In this document: positions 28,112 through 37,110 of the stretch, in pieces
Layout: the number at the start of each line of letters is the position of its first letter
Position numbering within the stretch: the first letter of the stretch is position 1
Source of the DNA: Tsukamurella tyrosinosolvens
Lineage (GTDB): Bacteria > Actinomycetota > Actinomycetes > Mycobacteriales > Mycobacteriaceae
DNA length: 64,000 nucleotides
Assembly (NCBI RefSeq): GCF_900104775.1
Contig: NZ_FNSA01000003.1
Location: 1,550,001-1,614,000, forward strand
Direction of reading: 5' to 3'
Translations under genes and position numbers: made by a program
Notes under the pieces: model-generated
The model's input: the letters and a program-made list of their open reading frames with translations, nothing else
Told to the model about the DNA's origin: nothing
Database searches by the model: none

Positions 28112-28264
28112 ATGATCACCGTTCTCGTCATCGCAGCATTCGTCGTCGCCGTCCTGTGGCTCACCCACGACCGCGACGGCCTCGACTTCGGCGCGCGGGA
28201 CATCCACCGCGCGATGGCCGCCCGGGACCGCCGGAGCGGGCCGCTGGGCACCGTCGTGCCCTGA
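28112..28264 (+). CDS. Small single-helix membrane protein, 50 residues
   Basis: A short gene starting with a hydrophobic helix (ITVLVIAAFVVAVLWL, residues 2-17) and ending in a charged tail rich in Asp/Arg. A strong double ribosome-binding site, GGAGAAGGAGAAGG, precedes the ATG by 2-15 nt, which is the main support. It is divergent from the histidine kinase operon with a 174-bp shared control region and may be its regulated target. No family recognised. Confidence 0.6.
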   Translation: MITVLVIAAFVVAVLWLTHDRDGLDFGARDIHRAMAARDRRSGPLGTVVP

Positions 28265-28325
28265 CGATCGCGACGGCCCGCCCGCGCGCCGCGTTCGGCG
28301 TGCACAATCGATGCAGGAGGACGAT

Positions 28326-29822
28326 ATGACCACGATCACACGAGCCTTCCGAACCGGGATCGGTTCCGGGCTGGGCGGCACCGTCGCGCGCACCCTGTCC
28401 ATCCCCGAACCCGCGTGGCACCTGCGCGAATCCGCGCGACCGGGCGTGGACGGCGGCAACGGCGACGAGGCGGGCCCCGTCGACCCCGCCGGCGCCGCCG
28501 CCCTGCGCGCGGCCCCGTCCCTCCCGATGGGGCCGCTGCGGGCGTCCCTGAGCTACACGCTCCGCGAGGGCGACGTGACCTTCCGCGCCGCGGAGCGCTA
28601 CGGCGACGTCTTCCGCTCCGAGTTCGCGGGCGGTCCGGGACAGGTGGTGCTCGTCTCCAATCCGGCCCACATCGCCTCGCTGATGTCGCGACCCGACGAC
28701 GCGCCCTCGGCCACGCGGTTCTCGCCGCTGCGGCCCATCGTCGGCCCGGACTCGGTGCTCACCGCGGTCGGTCCCCGCCACAAGCAGCAGCGCGGCCTGC
28801 TGCTGCCGCAGTTCCACGGCCGCGCGGTCACCGAGTACCAGCGCCGGATCGACGCGGCGACGACGCACCGCATCGACGACTGGCGCACGGGGGAGCCGGT
28901 GGCGCTCGCCGACATCGGCCAGCAGATCACCCTCGACGTCATCATGTCGGCGGTCTTCGGCATCGAGGACGAGGCCGGCGCCACCGCCGCCGAGAGCGCG
29001 GTCCGCACCTCGATGATCCGGTTGCTGCAGCTCTCGACGCACCCGCTCGCGACGGCCGTGCAGCTGGTCAACGCCCGCAGTCCCGAGCCGCGCGGTGTGC
29101 TCAAGATGATCCTGCGCCCCCTCGACCGTGCCATCTACGCGGTGATCGCCGAGCGCCGCCGGGAGGGCGCCGACGGTGCCGACGGCGCCGGCCGCTCGGA
29201 CATCCTCACCGTCCTCATGGCCGCCCGCGGCGACGACGGTGCGCCCCTGGCCGACAGCGAGATCCGCGACGAGCTGCTGACCCTCGTCCTCGCCGGCCAC
29301 GAGACGACGTCGAACTCGGTCGCGTGGACCTTCGAGCGGCTCACCCGCAACCCCGAGGCGTACCGCCGCTCCGTGGAGGCCGCCCGCGCCGGCGACGAGG
29401 CGTACATCGAGGCGCTCATCAACGAGTCGATGCGCAGCCGGCCGGTGGTCCCGGTCGTCGCGCGGGAGCTGCTGTCGGACTGGCGGTTCGGGCCCTACGT
29501 CGTGGAGCGCGGCGTGATCGCCCTCGTCTCGATCCTGCTGCTGCACCACCGCGAGGACCTGTACCCGCGGCCCTTCGCGTTCGACCCCGAGCGCTTCCTC
29601 GGCGTCAAGCCCTCGCCGCAGAAGCTGATGCCGTTCGGCGGCGGCACCCGCCGCTGCCTGGGCGCGGGGCTGGCGATGGCGGAGCTGCGCGCCGTGGTCA
29701 CGCAGATCCTGCTGCGGGTCGACCTCGCGATGACCGACGCGCCCGCCGAGCAGCCGCGGCACCGCAACGTCACCATGATCCCCGGGAACGGCGGGGTGGT
29801 GACGGCGCTCGCCAAACGCTAG
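28326..29822 (+). CDS. Cytochrome P450 (CYP135/138-like)
   Basis: 498 residues; heme monooxygenase. Seen: I-helix oxygen-binding AGHETT (323-328), ExxR (Glu367, Arg370) and the heme loop FGGGTRRCLG with Cys444. The TRRCLGAGLAMAEL form recalls mycobacterial CYP135/CYP138. It has a longer N-terminus (about 60 residues) than bacterial average. ATG 28326 follows AGGAGGA by 4 nt. Substrate unknown; no ferredoxin gene is adjacent. Its stop shares a CTAG with the convergent monooxygenase gene. Confidence 0.92.
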   Translation: MTTITRAFRTGIGSGLGGTVARTLSIPEPAWHLRESARPGVDGGNGDEAGPVDPAGAAALRAAPSLPMGPLRASLSYTLREGDVTFRAAERYGDVFRSEFAGGPGQVVLVSNPAHIASLMSRPDDAPSATRFSPLRPIVGPDSVLTAVGPRHKQQRGLLLPQFHGRAVTEYQRRIDAATTHRIDDWRTGEPVALADIGQQITLDVIMSAVFGIEDEAGATAAESAVRTSMIRLLQLSTHPLATAVQLVNARSPEPRGVLKMILRPLDRAIYAVIAERRREGADGADGAGRSDILTVLMAARGDDGAPLADSEIRDELLTLVLAGHETTSNSVAWTFERLTRNPEAYRRSVEAARAGDEAYIEALINESMRSRPVVPVVARELLSDWRFGPYVVERGVIALVSILLLHHREDLYPRPFAFDPERFLGVKPSPQKLMPFGGGTRRCLGAGLAMAELRAVVTQILLRVDLAMTDAPAEQPRHRNVTMIPGNGGVVTALAKR

Positions 29823-31519
29823 GCGCGCGTGCCCCGCTCGTCGCCGAGCCGGACCGGGGCGATGTCGGCGAAGACGTCGCCCGGCCCGGGGTTGGTCGAC
29901 GGTGCGCTCCCGCCCAGGTGGTGCACGACGCCCCACACGGCGTTGAGGGCGGTCTGCAGCGCACCCTCGGCCCACCCCGCGGTCCACGAGATGTCGTCGC
30001 CGGCGAGGAAGAAGCCGCGGTGCCGCGGGTCGAGCGACTCCTGCATGAAGTGCGTGTACAGCCGCTCCTGGTAGCGGTAGTGCCCGGGGAGGTTCGCCTT
30101 GAACGCGCCCATGAAGTACCGCTCCGTCTCCCACGAGACCGTCTTCGGCGTGGCGATGATGTGGCTGCGGATGTCGACGCCGGGGTAGACCTCGCCCAGC
30201 GACTTGAGCATGAGATCGAGCCGCGCGTTCACGTCCAGCGGCAGCACCTTGAGCGAGTCGTCGGACCAGGTGTAGGACAGGCAGATGACGCCGGGCCGGT
30301 CGGGACCGTGGTCGAGCAGGTAGGTGCCGCGGCTCATCCGGTCGGTGAGCGTCATGGACATGGTGTCGCGCCCCGTCGCGGGGTCGACGTCGCGCCAGAA
30401 GGGGCGATCGACCAGTGCGAAGACCTTGGAGCTGCCCATGTAGTGGGTCCGCTCGACGGCGGTCCAGTGGTCGATCGGCAGCAGGTCGTCGTCGCAGTCG
30501 ATGGTGTTGAGGAGCATCCACGCCTGGCCGGTGAAGACCGCCGCCGGGTACGTCCGGGTCTCGCCGGCCGCGTCGGTCAGCGTGTACGCGGGGGCGCCGC
30601 CGGGGCCGGCGGTGCGGCGGATCGCGGTGACCGCCGGCCGGTGCTCGCCGCCGTTGAGGTCCCGCACCGACCGCGCACCGTCGAACGGGCTCTCCCACAG
30701 GTGCTTCGGCAGCAGGTCCGCGCCCCCGACGATGCCGCGGTGCTCGTCGTCGGCGGCGGTGCAGGTGACGCGGAGGATCTCGAGCATCGAGTTGGGGTAG
30801 TCGGTGTCCCAGCCGCCCGTGCCGAATCCGACCTGGCCGAACAGTTCCCGGTGCGCGAACGACCGGAAGTGCTCGGAGGCGGTGAGGAAGCCGTAGAAGG
30901 TCTGGTCATCGAGCTCCTCCACCAGGCGCGACCACACCGCCCGGATGCGGGGGACGTCGCGCGCGCGGATCGCGTCCTGCAGCTCGGCGGCGTCGGCGTA
31001 GTCGGCGAGCGTCGCGTCCCAGGCGCGGGCGACCTCGGCGAACTCGGGCGGGAGATCGGCGGTGGTGCGGGCGTAGTAGCTGTGGCCCTTGAGGTCGATG
31101 ACGGTGCTGGGCGTCGTCTCGGCGAGGGGATTGGGGAAGGGCTCCGTGCGCAGGCCCGCGAGGTCGAGGTAGTGCTGCAGCGTGGTCGACGACGGCGGGA
31201 AGCGCATCGCCCCCATCTCCGCGACGAGATCGTCGGCGTAGCCGTCGAAGCGCTCGCTGCGCATCCGCCCGCCGATCCGGTCGGCCTCGTAGACCACCGG
31301 TTTCAGGCCGATGCGGGCCAGCTCGTAGGCGGCGGTGAGGCCGGCGAGGCCGGCGCCGATGACGGCGACCTCGGTGCCTCGGACGGCGTCCGGCACCGCG
31401 CCGAGGCCGTCGGCGTGCGCGACCCAGTCGTCGTACGCGAAGGGGAAGTCGGGGCCGAACATCGTCAGGGGCGCGTCCGAGGCGGACGGTCCGTGGGCGG
31501 GCATGGCGGGCTGGGTCAT
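29819..31519 (-). CDS. Flavin amino-acid 2-monooxygenase, probable arginine 2-monooxygenase
   Basis: 566 residues, flavin monoamine oxidase superfamily with the Rossmann motif VIGAGLAGLTAAYEL near residue 53. The N-terminus MFGPDFPFAYDDW and internal FGQVGFGTGGWDTDYPNSML match what I recall of lysine 2-monooxygenase DavB, which turns an amino acid into its amide with loss of CO2. In this operon a carbon-nitrogen hydrolase and a ureohydrolase are present, which fits arginine to 4-guanidinobutyramide rather than lysine. Last gene of the operon. Lysine or tryptophan as substrate remains possible. Confidence 0.8.
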   Translation of the reverse strand: MTQPAMPAHGPSASDAPLTMFGPDFPFAYDDWVAHADGLGAVPDAVRGTEVAVIGAGLAGLTAAYELARIGLKPVVYEADRIGGRMRSERFDGYADDLVAEMGAMRFPPSSTTLQHYLDLAGLRTEPFPNPLAETTPSTVIDLKGHSYYARTTADLPPEFAEVARAWDATLADYADAAELQDAIRARDVPRIRAVWSRLVEELDDQTFYGFLTASEHFRSFAHRELFGQVGFGTGGWDTDYPNSMLEILRVTCTAADDEHRGIVGGADLLPKHLWESPFDGARSVRDLNGGEHRPAVTAIRRTAGPGGAPAYTLTDAAGETRTYPAAVFTGQAWMLLNTIDCDDDLLPIDHWTAVERTHYMGSSKVFALVDRPFWRDVDPATGRDTMSMTLTDRMSRGTYLLDHGPDRPGVICLSYTWSDDSLKVLPLDVNARLDLMLKSLGEVYPGVDIRSHIIATPKTVSWETERYFMGAFKANLPGHYRYQERLYTHFMQESLDPRHRGFFLAGDDISWTAGWAEGALQTALNAVWGVVHHLGGSAPSTNPGPGDVFADIAPVRLGDERGTRA

Positions 31520-31542
31520 GTGGGCTCCTGGGGTGGAGGGGC

Positions 31543-32334
31543 TCAGTACAGGTCGGTGCGCCGGTCGCGCAGGTAGGTGTTGACGAGGCGCGCCTCGCGC
31601 AGCGCCTCGGGGTCGGCGGTGAAGGTCAGGAGGCGCTCGTCGCGCCCGGCCTGGGCCACGACGTCGCCGTCGGGCCCCGCGGCGGTGCTCAGGCCGCAGT
31701 ACTCGAGCGAGGTCTCGCGGCCGCAGTGGTTGGTGTAGGCGATGTAGAGCTGGCTCTCGAAGGCCCGCACCGGCACGACCTGTTCCGCGATGCGGCCGAA
31801 CGGCTCCATGAGGCCCGTCGGGATCAGGAGCAGGTCGGTGCCCGCCTCGGCGTGGGCGCGCACGGCCTCGGGGAACTCGACGTCGTAGCAGATGAGCAGT
31901 CCGCAGGTGAGCCCGCCGAGCGGGAACGTCACGGGCAGTTCGTCGCCGGGCGCGAAGGCGTTGCGGTCGAGGTCGCCGAAGAGGTGCGTCTTGCGGTAGT
32001 GCGCGAGTTCGGTGCCGTCGGGCGCGACCACGGTGGCGGCGTTGAACACCCGGTCGCCGTCCCGCTCCGCGTAGCCGCCGACGACCGTGAGGTCGTGGCG
32101 GGACGCGATCGCGGTGAGCGCGTCGTGGTACTCGCCGCCGCGGGGGCGCGCCAGCCGCGCCACCTCGGCCCCGATGTCGTAGCCCGTCACCGACATCTCG
32201 GGGGTGACGAGCAGACGCGCGCCGCTCTCCGCGGCACGGGCCGCGGCACCGTCGATCGCCGCCAGGTTCCGCGCGACGTCCGGCTCGGGCCCGAGGCCCT
32301 CCGGCCCCTGGTACATCGCGACGGTGACCGTCAT
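31543..32334 (-). CDS. Carbon-nitrogen hydrolase (amidase), probable 4-guanidinobutyramide amidase
   Basis: 263 residues, nitrilase superfamily with the Glu46-Lys115-Cys149 triad (VTPEMS, YRKTHLF, LICYDVEFPE). It resembles DavA-type aliphatic amidases; in this operon the expected reaction is hydrolysis of the amide released by the monooxygenase to the free acid plus ammonia. The ATG overlaps the permease stop (ATGA at 32331-32334). Substrate is inferred from context. Confidence 0.85.
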   Translation of the reverse strand: MTVTVAMYQGPEGLGPEPDVARNLAAIDGAAARAAESGARLLVTPEMSVTGYDIGAEVARLARPRGGEYHDALTAIASRHDLTVVGGYAERDGDRVFNAATVVAPDGTELAHYRKTHLFGDLDRNAFAPGDELPVTFPLGGLTCGLLICYDVEFPEAVRAHAEAGTDLLLIPTGLMEPFGRIAEQVVPVRAFESQLYIAYTNHCGRETSLEYCGLSTAAGPDGDVVAQAGRDERLLTFTADPEALREARLVNTYLRDRRTDLY

Positions 32335-33767
32335 CGCGCGTCCTTCGCGAGGTCGACGTCCTGCCGCAGCCGCGAGTGCTGGTAGCCGTAGACGAAGTAC
32401 ACGACGAGTCCCACCGCGGACCAGACGGCGAAGGCGATCCACGTGCGGGCCTCGAGTTGCAGCATGAGGTATCCGCAGAAGCCGATGCCCAGCACGGGGA
32501 TCAGCGGGAACAGGGGCGTCTTGAAGGCGCGGGGCAGATCGGGTCGGTTGATCCGCAGCAGGATCACGCCGACGTTGACCAGCGCGAACGCGAAGAGGGA
32601 GCCGATCGACGTGGCGTTCGCGAGCTCACCGAGGGGGACGAGACCCGCGAGCACGGCGATGACCACGCTGACGATCACGATGTTGCGGACCGGCACGAAG
32701 GTGCGGGGGTTGACCTTGGCGAAGACGCGGGGGACCAGGCCGTCGCTGCCCATCGTGTAGAGGATGCGGCTCTGGCCGTACATGACCGCGAGCACCACGC
32801 TGGCGATCGCGATCACCGCGCCGATGGAGAGGATCACGGAGGGCCAGGTCTGGCCGGTGACGTCCGTGAGGATCTTCGCGAGGGAGGCTTCGGACCCGCC
32901 GAACTCCTGCCAGGGCATCGCTCCGACCGCCGCGAGCGCGACCAGGCAGTAGAGCACGGTGATGATGCCGAGCGACAGGATGATCGCGCGCGGGAGGTCG
33001 CGGGTGGGATTCTTCGCCTCGTTGCCCGCGGTCGACGCCGCGTCGAAGCCGATGTAGGAGAAGAAGACCATCGCCGCGGCGGCGGTCATCCCGTGGGTGC
33101 CGAAGGGCATGAACGGGCTGAGGTTGCCCGACTCGAAGGCGGTGAAGGCGATGGCGCAGAAGAAGACGAGGACGCACACCTTGAGGACGACCATCGCGGT
33201 GTTCAGGCGGGCGCTCTCGGTCGCGCCGCCGACGAGGACGATGCAGGCGAGGGCCACGATGACCATGCTCGGGATGTTCACGATGCCGCCGTCGCCCGGC
33301 GGGGCGGCGATCGCGGTGGGGAGTTCCACGTCGAAGAGGGTGCGGAGGAGTTCGTTGATGTACTGGCCCCAGCCGACGGCGACGGCCGCCACGGAAACGC
33401 CGTACTCGAGGAGCAGGCACCAGCCGCAGATCCAGGCGAAGAACTCGCCGATGGTGGCGTAGGCGTAGGAGTACGAGCTGCCGGACACCGGGATGGTGCC
33501 CGCCATCTCGGCGTAGGAGAGCGCGGAGAACAGCGCCGTGACCGCCGCCAGGATGAACGCGACGATGACCGCCGGCCCGGCCTTGGGGGTCGCCTCGCCG
33601 AGGATCACGAAGATGCCGGTGCCGAGCGAGGCGCCGATCGACAGGGCGGTGAGGTGCCCGAGTCCCATCGAGCGCTTGAGCTGCGGCCCGTCGTGCGCGG
33701 CGGCGCTGTCGGCGAGGATGCGATCGACGGACTTCCGGGCGAACAGACTCTCGGTGAAGGTGCTCAT
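32331..33767 (-). CDS. APC-family amino-acid permease, cationic amino-acid type
   Basis: 478 residues, about 12-13 membrane helices. The helix-1 motif [15 protein letters not shown] and [22 protein letters not shown] are those of the CAT (cationic amino-acid transporter) subgroup, which carries arginine and lysine in characterised relatives. It sits between the ureohydrolase and the amidase with ATGA overlaps on both sides, so it most likely imports the substrate of the pathway. Confidence 0.88.
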   Translation of the reverse strand: MSTFTESLFARKSVDRILADSAAAHDGPQLKRSMGLGHLTALSIGASLGTGIFVILGEATPKAGPAVIVAFILAAVTALFSALSYAEMAGTIPVSGSSYSYAYATIGEFFAWICGWCLLLEYGVSVAAVAVGWGQYINELLRTLFDVELPTAIAAPPGDGGIVNIPSMVIVALACIVLVGGATESARLNTAMVVLKVCVLVFFCAIAFTAFESGNLSPFMPFGTHGMTAAAAMVFFSYIGFDAASTAGNEAKNPTRDLPRAIILSLGIITVLYCLVALAAVGAMPWQEFGGSEASLAKILTDVTGQTWPSVILSIGAVIAIASVVLAVMYGQSRILYTMGSDGLVPRVFAKVNPRTFVPVRNIVIVSVVIAVLAGLVPLGELANATSIGSLFAFALVNVGVILLRINRPDLPRAFKTPLFPLIPVLGIGFCGYLMLQLEARTWIAFAVWSAVGLVVYFVYGYQHSRLRQDVDLAKDAR

Positions 33768-34744
33768 CGGGCGTTCACCGCGAGCACGGACAGCAGCTCG
33801 TAGGCCACGTGGGCCGCCGCGACGCCCGTCAGCTCGGCGTGGTCGTAGGGCGGCGCGACCTCGACGACGTCGGCGCCGACGACGTCGGTGCCGACGAGCG
33901 CGCGCAGCGTGTTGAGCAGCTCGCGGCTCGTCATGCCGCCGGCCTCGGGGGTGCCGGTGCCGGGCGCGTGCGCGGGGTCCAGCACGTCGATGTCGACGGA
34001 GACGTAGACGGGGCCGCCGGCACCGTCGGGCCCGGCGAGGCGCCGGCGCATGCGCTCGATCACGCTGGCCAGGCCGTCGTTCTCGTAGTCGTCGGAGCGC
34101 ACCACCTGGAAGCCGAGGACGCCGTCCGCGGTGAGGTCCTGCTCGCCGTAGAGCGGGCCGCGGATGCCGATGTGCATGGAGCGCTCGAGGTCGATCAGCC
34201 CCTCCTCGCTGGCCCGCCGGAACGGGGTGCCGTGCGTGAACGGCGCGCCGAAGTAGGTGTCCCAGGTGTCGAGGTGCGCATCGAAGTGCAGCACCGCGAC
34301 GGGGCCGCGGTCGGCGGCGACGGCGCGCAGGATCGGCAGCGCGAGCGTGTGATCGCCGCCGAGGGTGAGCACCTTGGACCCGGCGCCGCGCAGGCGCGTG
34401 ATCTCGGCCTCGACGGTGCCGAGGGCCTCGACGATGTCGAACGGGTTCACCGCGAGGTCGCCGGCGTCGGCGACCTGGTGCACCGCGAAGGGGGAGACGT
34501 CCAGCGCCGGGTTGTAGGGCCGCAGGAGCTTCGACGACGCCCGGATGTGCCCGGGGCCGAACCGCGCGCCCGGGCGGTAGCTCACGCCCGAGTCGAAGGG
34601 GATGCCGAGGACGGCGACGGCGGCACCGTCGACCTGATCGAGGCGGGGCAGGCGGGCGAAGGTCTCCGGCCCGCAGTAGCGGGGGACGAGGCTCGCATCC
34701 ACCGGTCCGCGGGGCTGAGACGGGCGCTGGGTTTCGTCGGACAC
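33764..34744 (-). CDS. Ureohydrolase: guanidinobutyrase/agmatinase family
   Basis: 326 residues, arginase superfamily with all Mn ligands: GGDH (His132), DAHLD (155-159), and [17 protein letters not shown] (Asp251, Asp253). The long N-terminal part (ARFGPGHIR) is typical of agmatinase/guanidinobutyrase. In this operon it would release urea from 4-guanidinobutyrate to give GABA. GTG start with GAGAGGAT upstream; first gene of the operon. Agmatine or guanidinopropionate is the alternative substrate. Confidence 0.88.
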   Translation of the reverse strand: MSDETQRPSQPRGPVDASLVPRYCGPETFARLPRLDQVDGAAVAVLGIPFDSGVSYRPGARFGPGHIRASSKLLRPYNPALDVSPFAVHQVADAGDLAVNPFDIVEALGTVEAEITRLRGAGSKVLTLGGDHTLALPILRAVAADRGPVAVLHFDAHLDTWDTYFGAPFTHGTPFRRASEEGLIDLERSMHIGIRGPLYGEQDLTADGVLGFQVVRSDDYENDGLASVIERMRRRLAGPDGAGGPVYVSVDIDVLDPAHAPGTGTPEAGGMTSRELLNTLRALVGTDVVGADVVEVAPPYDHAELTGVAAAHVAYELLSVLAVNAR

Positions 34745-34787
34745 GGATGGATCCTCTCGCAGGGGCTGCTTTTGTGGGCCGGATCAC

Positions 34788-34816
34788 ATAGTGTGGGACA
34801 TCGACCGACTTGTCAA
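34788..34816 (-). promoter_or_regulatory. Promoter of the arginine-monooxygenase-type operon
   Basis: On the minus strand, TTGACA (34811-34816) is a perfect -35, followed after 17 bp by CACTAT (34788-34793). The predicted 5' leader is about 36 nt, ending at the GTG of the ureohydrolase. Confidence 0.6.
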
Positions 34817-34822
34817 CTCGAG

Positions 34823-34837
34823 TTTCCTGAAAGGAAA
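34823..34837. promoter_or_regulatory. Candidate operator TTTCC-N5-GGAAA
   Basis: A perfect 5-bp inverted repeat just upstream of the operon -35 and inside the region where the XRE-cupin leader starts. Likely binding site of that regulator; short, so only moderate support. Confidence 0.4.
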
Positions 34838-34843
34838 CATCTG

Positions 34844-35443
34844 TTGGATGCAGCTGCTCCGGGGGCGGATGCCGTTCCCGCCGTGCCGGATCAGGTGGGT
34901 GCGTCGCTGAAGGCCGCGCGCCGCGCCCGCCGCCTCACGCTCGCGGACATCGCGGAGCGGGTCGGGGTCACGAAGGGCTACCTGTCGAAGGTCGAGCGGG
35001 GCCTCGCGGCGCCGTCGATGGCCGTCCTGGTGCGGTGGTGCGAGGTGCTCGACGTGCCCGTCGGGTCGCTGTTCGACGGTGGCGCCGCGGGCTCGATCGT
35101 GCGCGCGGACGCCTACCCGCCGGTGCGGTTCGGCGGCGACGGACTGTCCGAGTTCCTGCTCACGCCGTCGGGCGAGCGGCGGGTTCAGGTGCTGCTCAGC
35201 GACATCGCGCCCGGCGGGGGGAGCGGCGACGAGGCCTACGCCCTTCCGGCGGAGGTGTCGTTCGTGCTGGTGCAGCAGGGCGCCCTGCGGCTCGCCTTCC
35301 CGCCCGAGCCGGGCGTCGAGCTGGGGGTCGGCGACGCCATGACCTTCGATCCGGCTCGGCCCCACGTCTTCGCGGCCGGTCCGGACGGTGCCCGGGTCCT
35401 CTGGGTGATGGCCCCGGCCCTGCCCGCCGGGGAGCGCCGCTAG
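34844..35443 (+). CDS. XRE-family regulator with C-terminal cupin
   Basis: 199 residues. HTH_3 (about 25-75: LTLADIAERVGVTKGYLSKVERG) and a cupin sensor domain (110-195). This layout is that of PuuR-like regulators of polyamine and amino-acid catabolism. TTG 34844 follows GAAAGGAAA; GTG 34883 is a possible later start and would remove 13 unstructured residues. Divergent from the operon, so probably its regulator, with a pathway amine or acid as ligand. Confidence 0.82.
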   Translation: MDAAAPGADAVPAVPDQVGASLKAARRARRLTLADIAERVGVTKGYLSKVERGLAAPSMAVLVRWCEVLDVPVGSLFDGGAAGSIVRADAYPPVRFGGDGLSEFLLTPSGERRVQVLLSDIAPGGGSGDEAYALPAEVSFVLVQQGALRLAFPPEPGVELGVGDAMTFDPARPHVFAAGPDGARVLWVMAPALPAGERR

Positions 35444-37059
35444 GCCCCGTCGTGCGCGCCGGAGGGCGCCGCGGCGGCGTGCGATCCGGCGCGCCGGCCG
35501 GAGAAGATGCAGTCGGCCAGGGAGAGTCCGCTGACGTACGAGTTCGAACAGATCCCGACGGCGGTGCGGCCCGCGGCGAACAGCCCGTCGACCGTCGCGC
35601 CCGCCGCGGTGCGGACGGCACCCGAGTCCTCGTCGACGACCAGGCCGCCCAGGGTGAGCATCGGCATGGGATAGGTCATCCGGTCCGTGAACGAGATGTC
35701 GAGCAACGTGAACGGCGCCGCGACGGCGGGGCGGCGGAGGTCGTCCGGTTTCCCCAGCGGGTCGGGCCGGCCCTGCGCGATCGCGTCGTTGTGCGCGTCG
35801 ACGGTGCGCCGCAGCCCGGCGGGGTCGACGCCGGCGCGGCGCGCGGCCTCCTCGACGGTGGGCGCGGAGACGCTCCCGATGCGGAGCAGCCGCTCGAGCT
35901 GGAGCCGCTGGAACCAGACCGTCTGGTCGCCCAGCTGCTCGCGCGCCCGCGCCGCCAGGTCGGCGTCGACGAGCAGCCACGCGCGGTGTCCGGGCGCCTC
36001 GGCGATGGCGGCGCCCAGCGCGGCGCCGTAGCGGGACTCGTCGACCATCCGCCGTCCGTCCACGTCGACGGCGAGCGCGCCGAGGTAGGCGCTGGGCGGG
36101 GCGATGAACCGCCAGTTCGACAGCGAGTCCATCCGGTCCGTCGCGCCGCCGACCGAGCGGCCCAGTTCGATGCCGCTCCCGTCGTCGCCCGCGGTGCCGA
36201 GTGGGAGGCCCTGTGCCCAGGGGTAACCCGGCGCGTGCTCGCGCACCATCGCGCCGTTGGCGATGAAGCCGCCGGTGCTCAGGACGACGCCGGATCGGGC
36301 CCGGATCCGGATCGGCCGGCCGTGGCGGTGCTCGATCCGGTCCAGCAGTCGCTGCATCGCCGCGCGCAGGCCCTGGTGGTAGACGCCCGGCTTCGCCGAG
36401 ATCCGGGTGAGGACGGCGAACCGTCGGCGGACCGCGGACGGCGCGTCCTCGATCGTGACCGCCTCGACGCCCACGACCCGGCCGTCCTCCACGACGAGGC
36501 CGGTCACCCGCGTGCCGGTGCGCACACGGACGCCGTGGGCGGCGGCCGACGCGGCGAGCGGGCCGTAGAGCTTCTTGCCCGAGACGCCGGGCCCGTGGGC
36601 GCGATGGCCCCGCTGGCGGGGCGTCGCCGCGTCGCGGAAACCGCCGGAGTTCTCGCTGCCCGAGAAGTACAGGTAGTAGTCGTCGGTGGGGTACGAGGTT
36701 TTGAACGGGCACAGCGACGGGTCGAAGGGCACGCCGTGATCCATCAGCCAATCGATCATCGCGGGGGACTGCTCGCAGAAGCGCCGGAGCGTCTCCTCGG
36801 ACACCACGTCGCCCACCTCGCGACGCAGGTACGAGAACATGTTCTCCGTGTCGTCCTCGACGCCGGCGGCCCGCTGGATCCGCGTGCCGCCGCCCGCGTA
36901 GACGATGCCGCCGGAGAGGTTCGTCGCGCCGCCGCCGAGGTAGCGGTCGAGTGCGAGCACGTCGGCCCCGGATTCGCGGGCAGCCAGTGCTGCGGCGGCT
37001 CCGGCGCCGCCGTATCCCACCACCACCACGTCCGCCGTCGCGTCCCAATCCTGCGCCAT
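35440..37059 (-). CDS. FAD-dependent dehydrogenase, 3-ketosteroid dehydrogenase-like
   Basis: 539 residues. FAD motif GYGGAGAAAALAARESG (15-31), covalent-free fumarate reductase/KstD fold, with GGFIANGAMV and the C-terminal signature SYVSGLSLADCIFSGRRAG. The family dehydrogenates ketosteroids or related rings. A perfect KstR-type operator sits 9 bp before the start codon and overlaps the -10, so steroid or cholesterol metabolism is strongly indicated; which bond it oxidises is not known. Leaderless TATAGT at 6 nt. The stop shares CTAG with the convergent regulator. Confidence 0.85.
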   Translation of the reverse strand: MAQDWDATADVVVVGYGGAGAAAALAARESGADVLALDRYLGGGATNLSGGIVYAGGGTRIQRAAGVEDDTENMFSYLRREVGDVVSEETLRRFCEQSPAMIDWLMDHGVPFDPSLCPFKTSYPTDDYYLYFSGSENSGGFRDAATPRQRGHRAHGPGVSGKKLYGPLAASAAAHGVRVRTGTRVTGLVVEDGRVVGVEAVTIEDAPSAVRRRFAVLTRISAKPGVYHQGLRAAMQRLLDRIEHRHGRPIRIRARSGVVLSTGGFIANGAMVREHAPGYPWAQGLPLGTAGDDGSGIELGRSVGGATDRMDSLSNWRFIAPPSAYLGALAVDVDGRRMVDESRYGAALGAAIAEAPGHRAWLLVDADLAARAREQLGDQTVWFQRLQLERLLRIGSVSAPTVEEAARRAGVDPAGLRRTVDAHNDAIAQGRPDPLGKPDDLRRPAVAAPFTLLDISFTDRMTYPMPMLTLGGLVVDEDSGAVRTAAGATVDGLFAAGRTAVGICSNSYVSGLSLADCIFSGRRAGSHAAAAPSGAHDGA

Positions 37060-37065
37060 GGCCGG

Positions 37066-37071
37066 ACTATA
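37066..37071 (-). promoter_or_regulatory. Leaderless -10 element TATAGT
   Basis: TATAGT ends 6 nt before the ATG at 37059 on the minus strand; overlapped by the KstR-type site. Confidence 0.6.
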
Positions 37072-37081
37072 ACGTGTTCTA
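37068..37081. promoter_or_regulatory. KstR-type operator TATAACGTGTTCTA
   Basis: Matches the published KstR consensus TNNAACNNGTTNNA at every fixed position. It overlaps the -10 of the KstD-like gene, the usual position for repression released by steroid-derived CoA esters. Confidence 0.75.
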
Positions 37082-37110
37082 CATCCTCCCGGGTCGGTTC
37101 CCGACGAAGG

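Noticed and set aside
26079-28459. Treating the histidine kinase and regulator as starting far upstream, where the frame stays open
   Set aside because: The upstream parts are Arg/Pro-rich and overlap the divergent 50-residue gene and its control region; family N-termini and the -10 element support the later start.
28161-31576. Long antisense frames across the P450 and monooxygenase region
   Set aside because: Same compositional artefact; recognised families lie on the complementary frames.
29819-32334. Lysine DavB/DavA pathway as the sole reading of the monooxygenase-amidase pair
   Set aside because: A ureohydrolase leads the same operon; lysine degradation by this route needs none. Kept as an alternative for the enzyme's substrate only.
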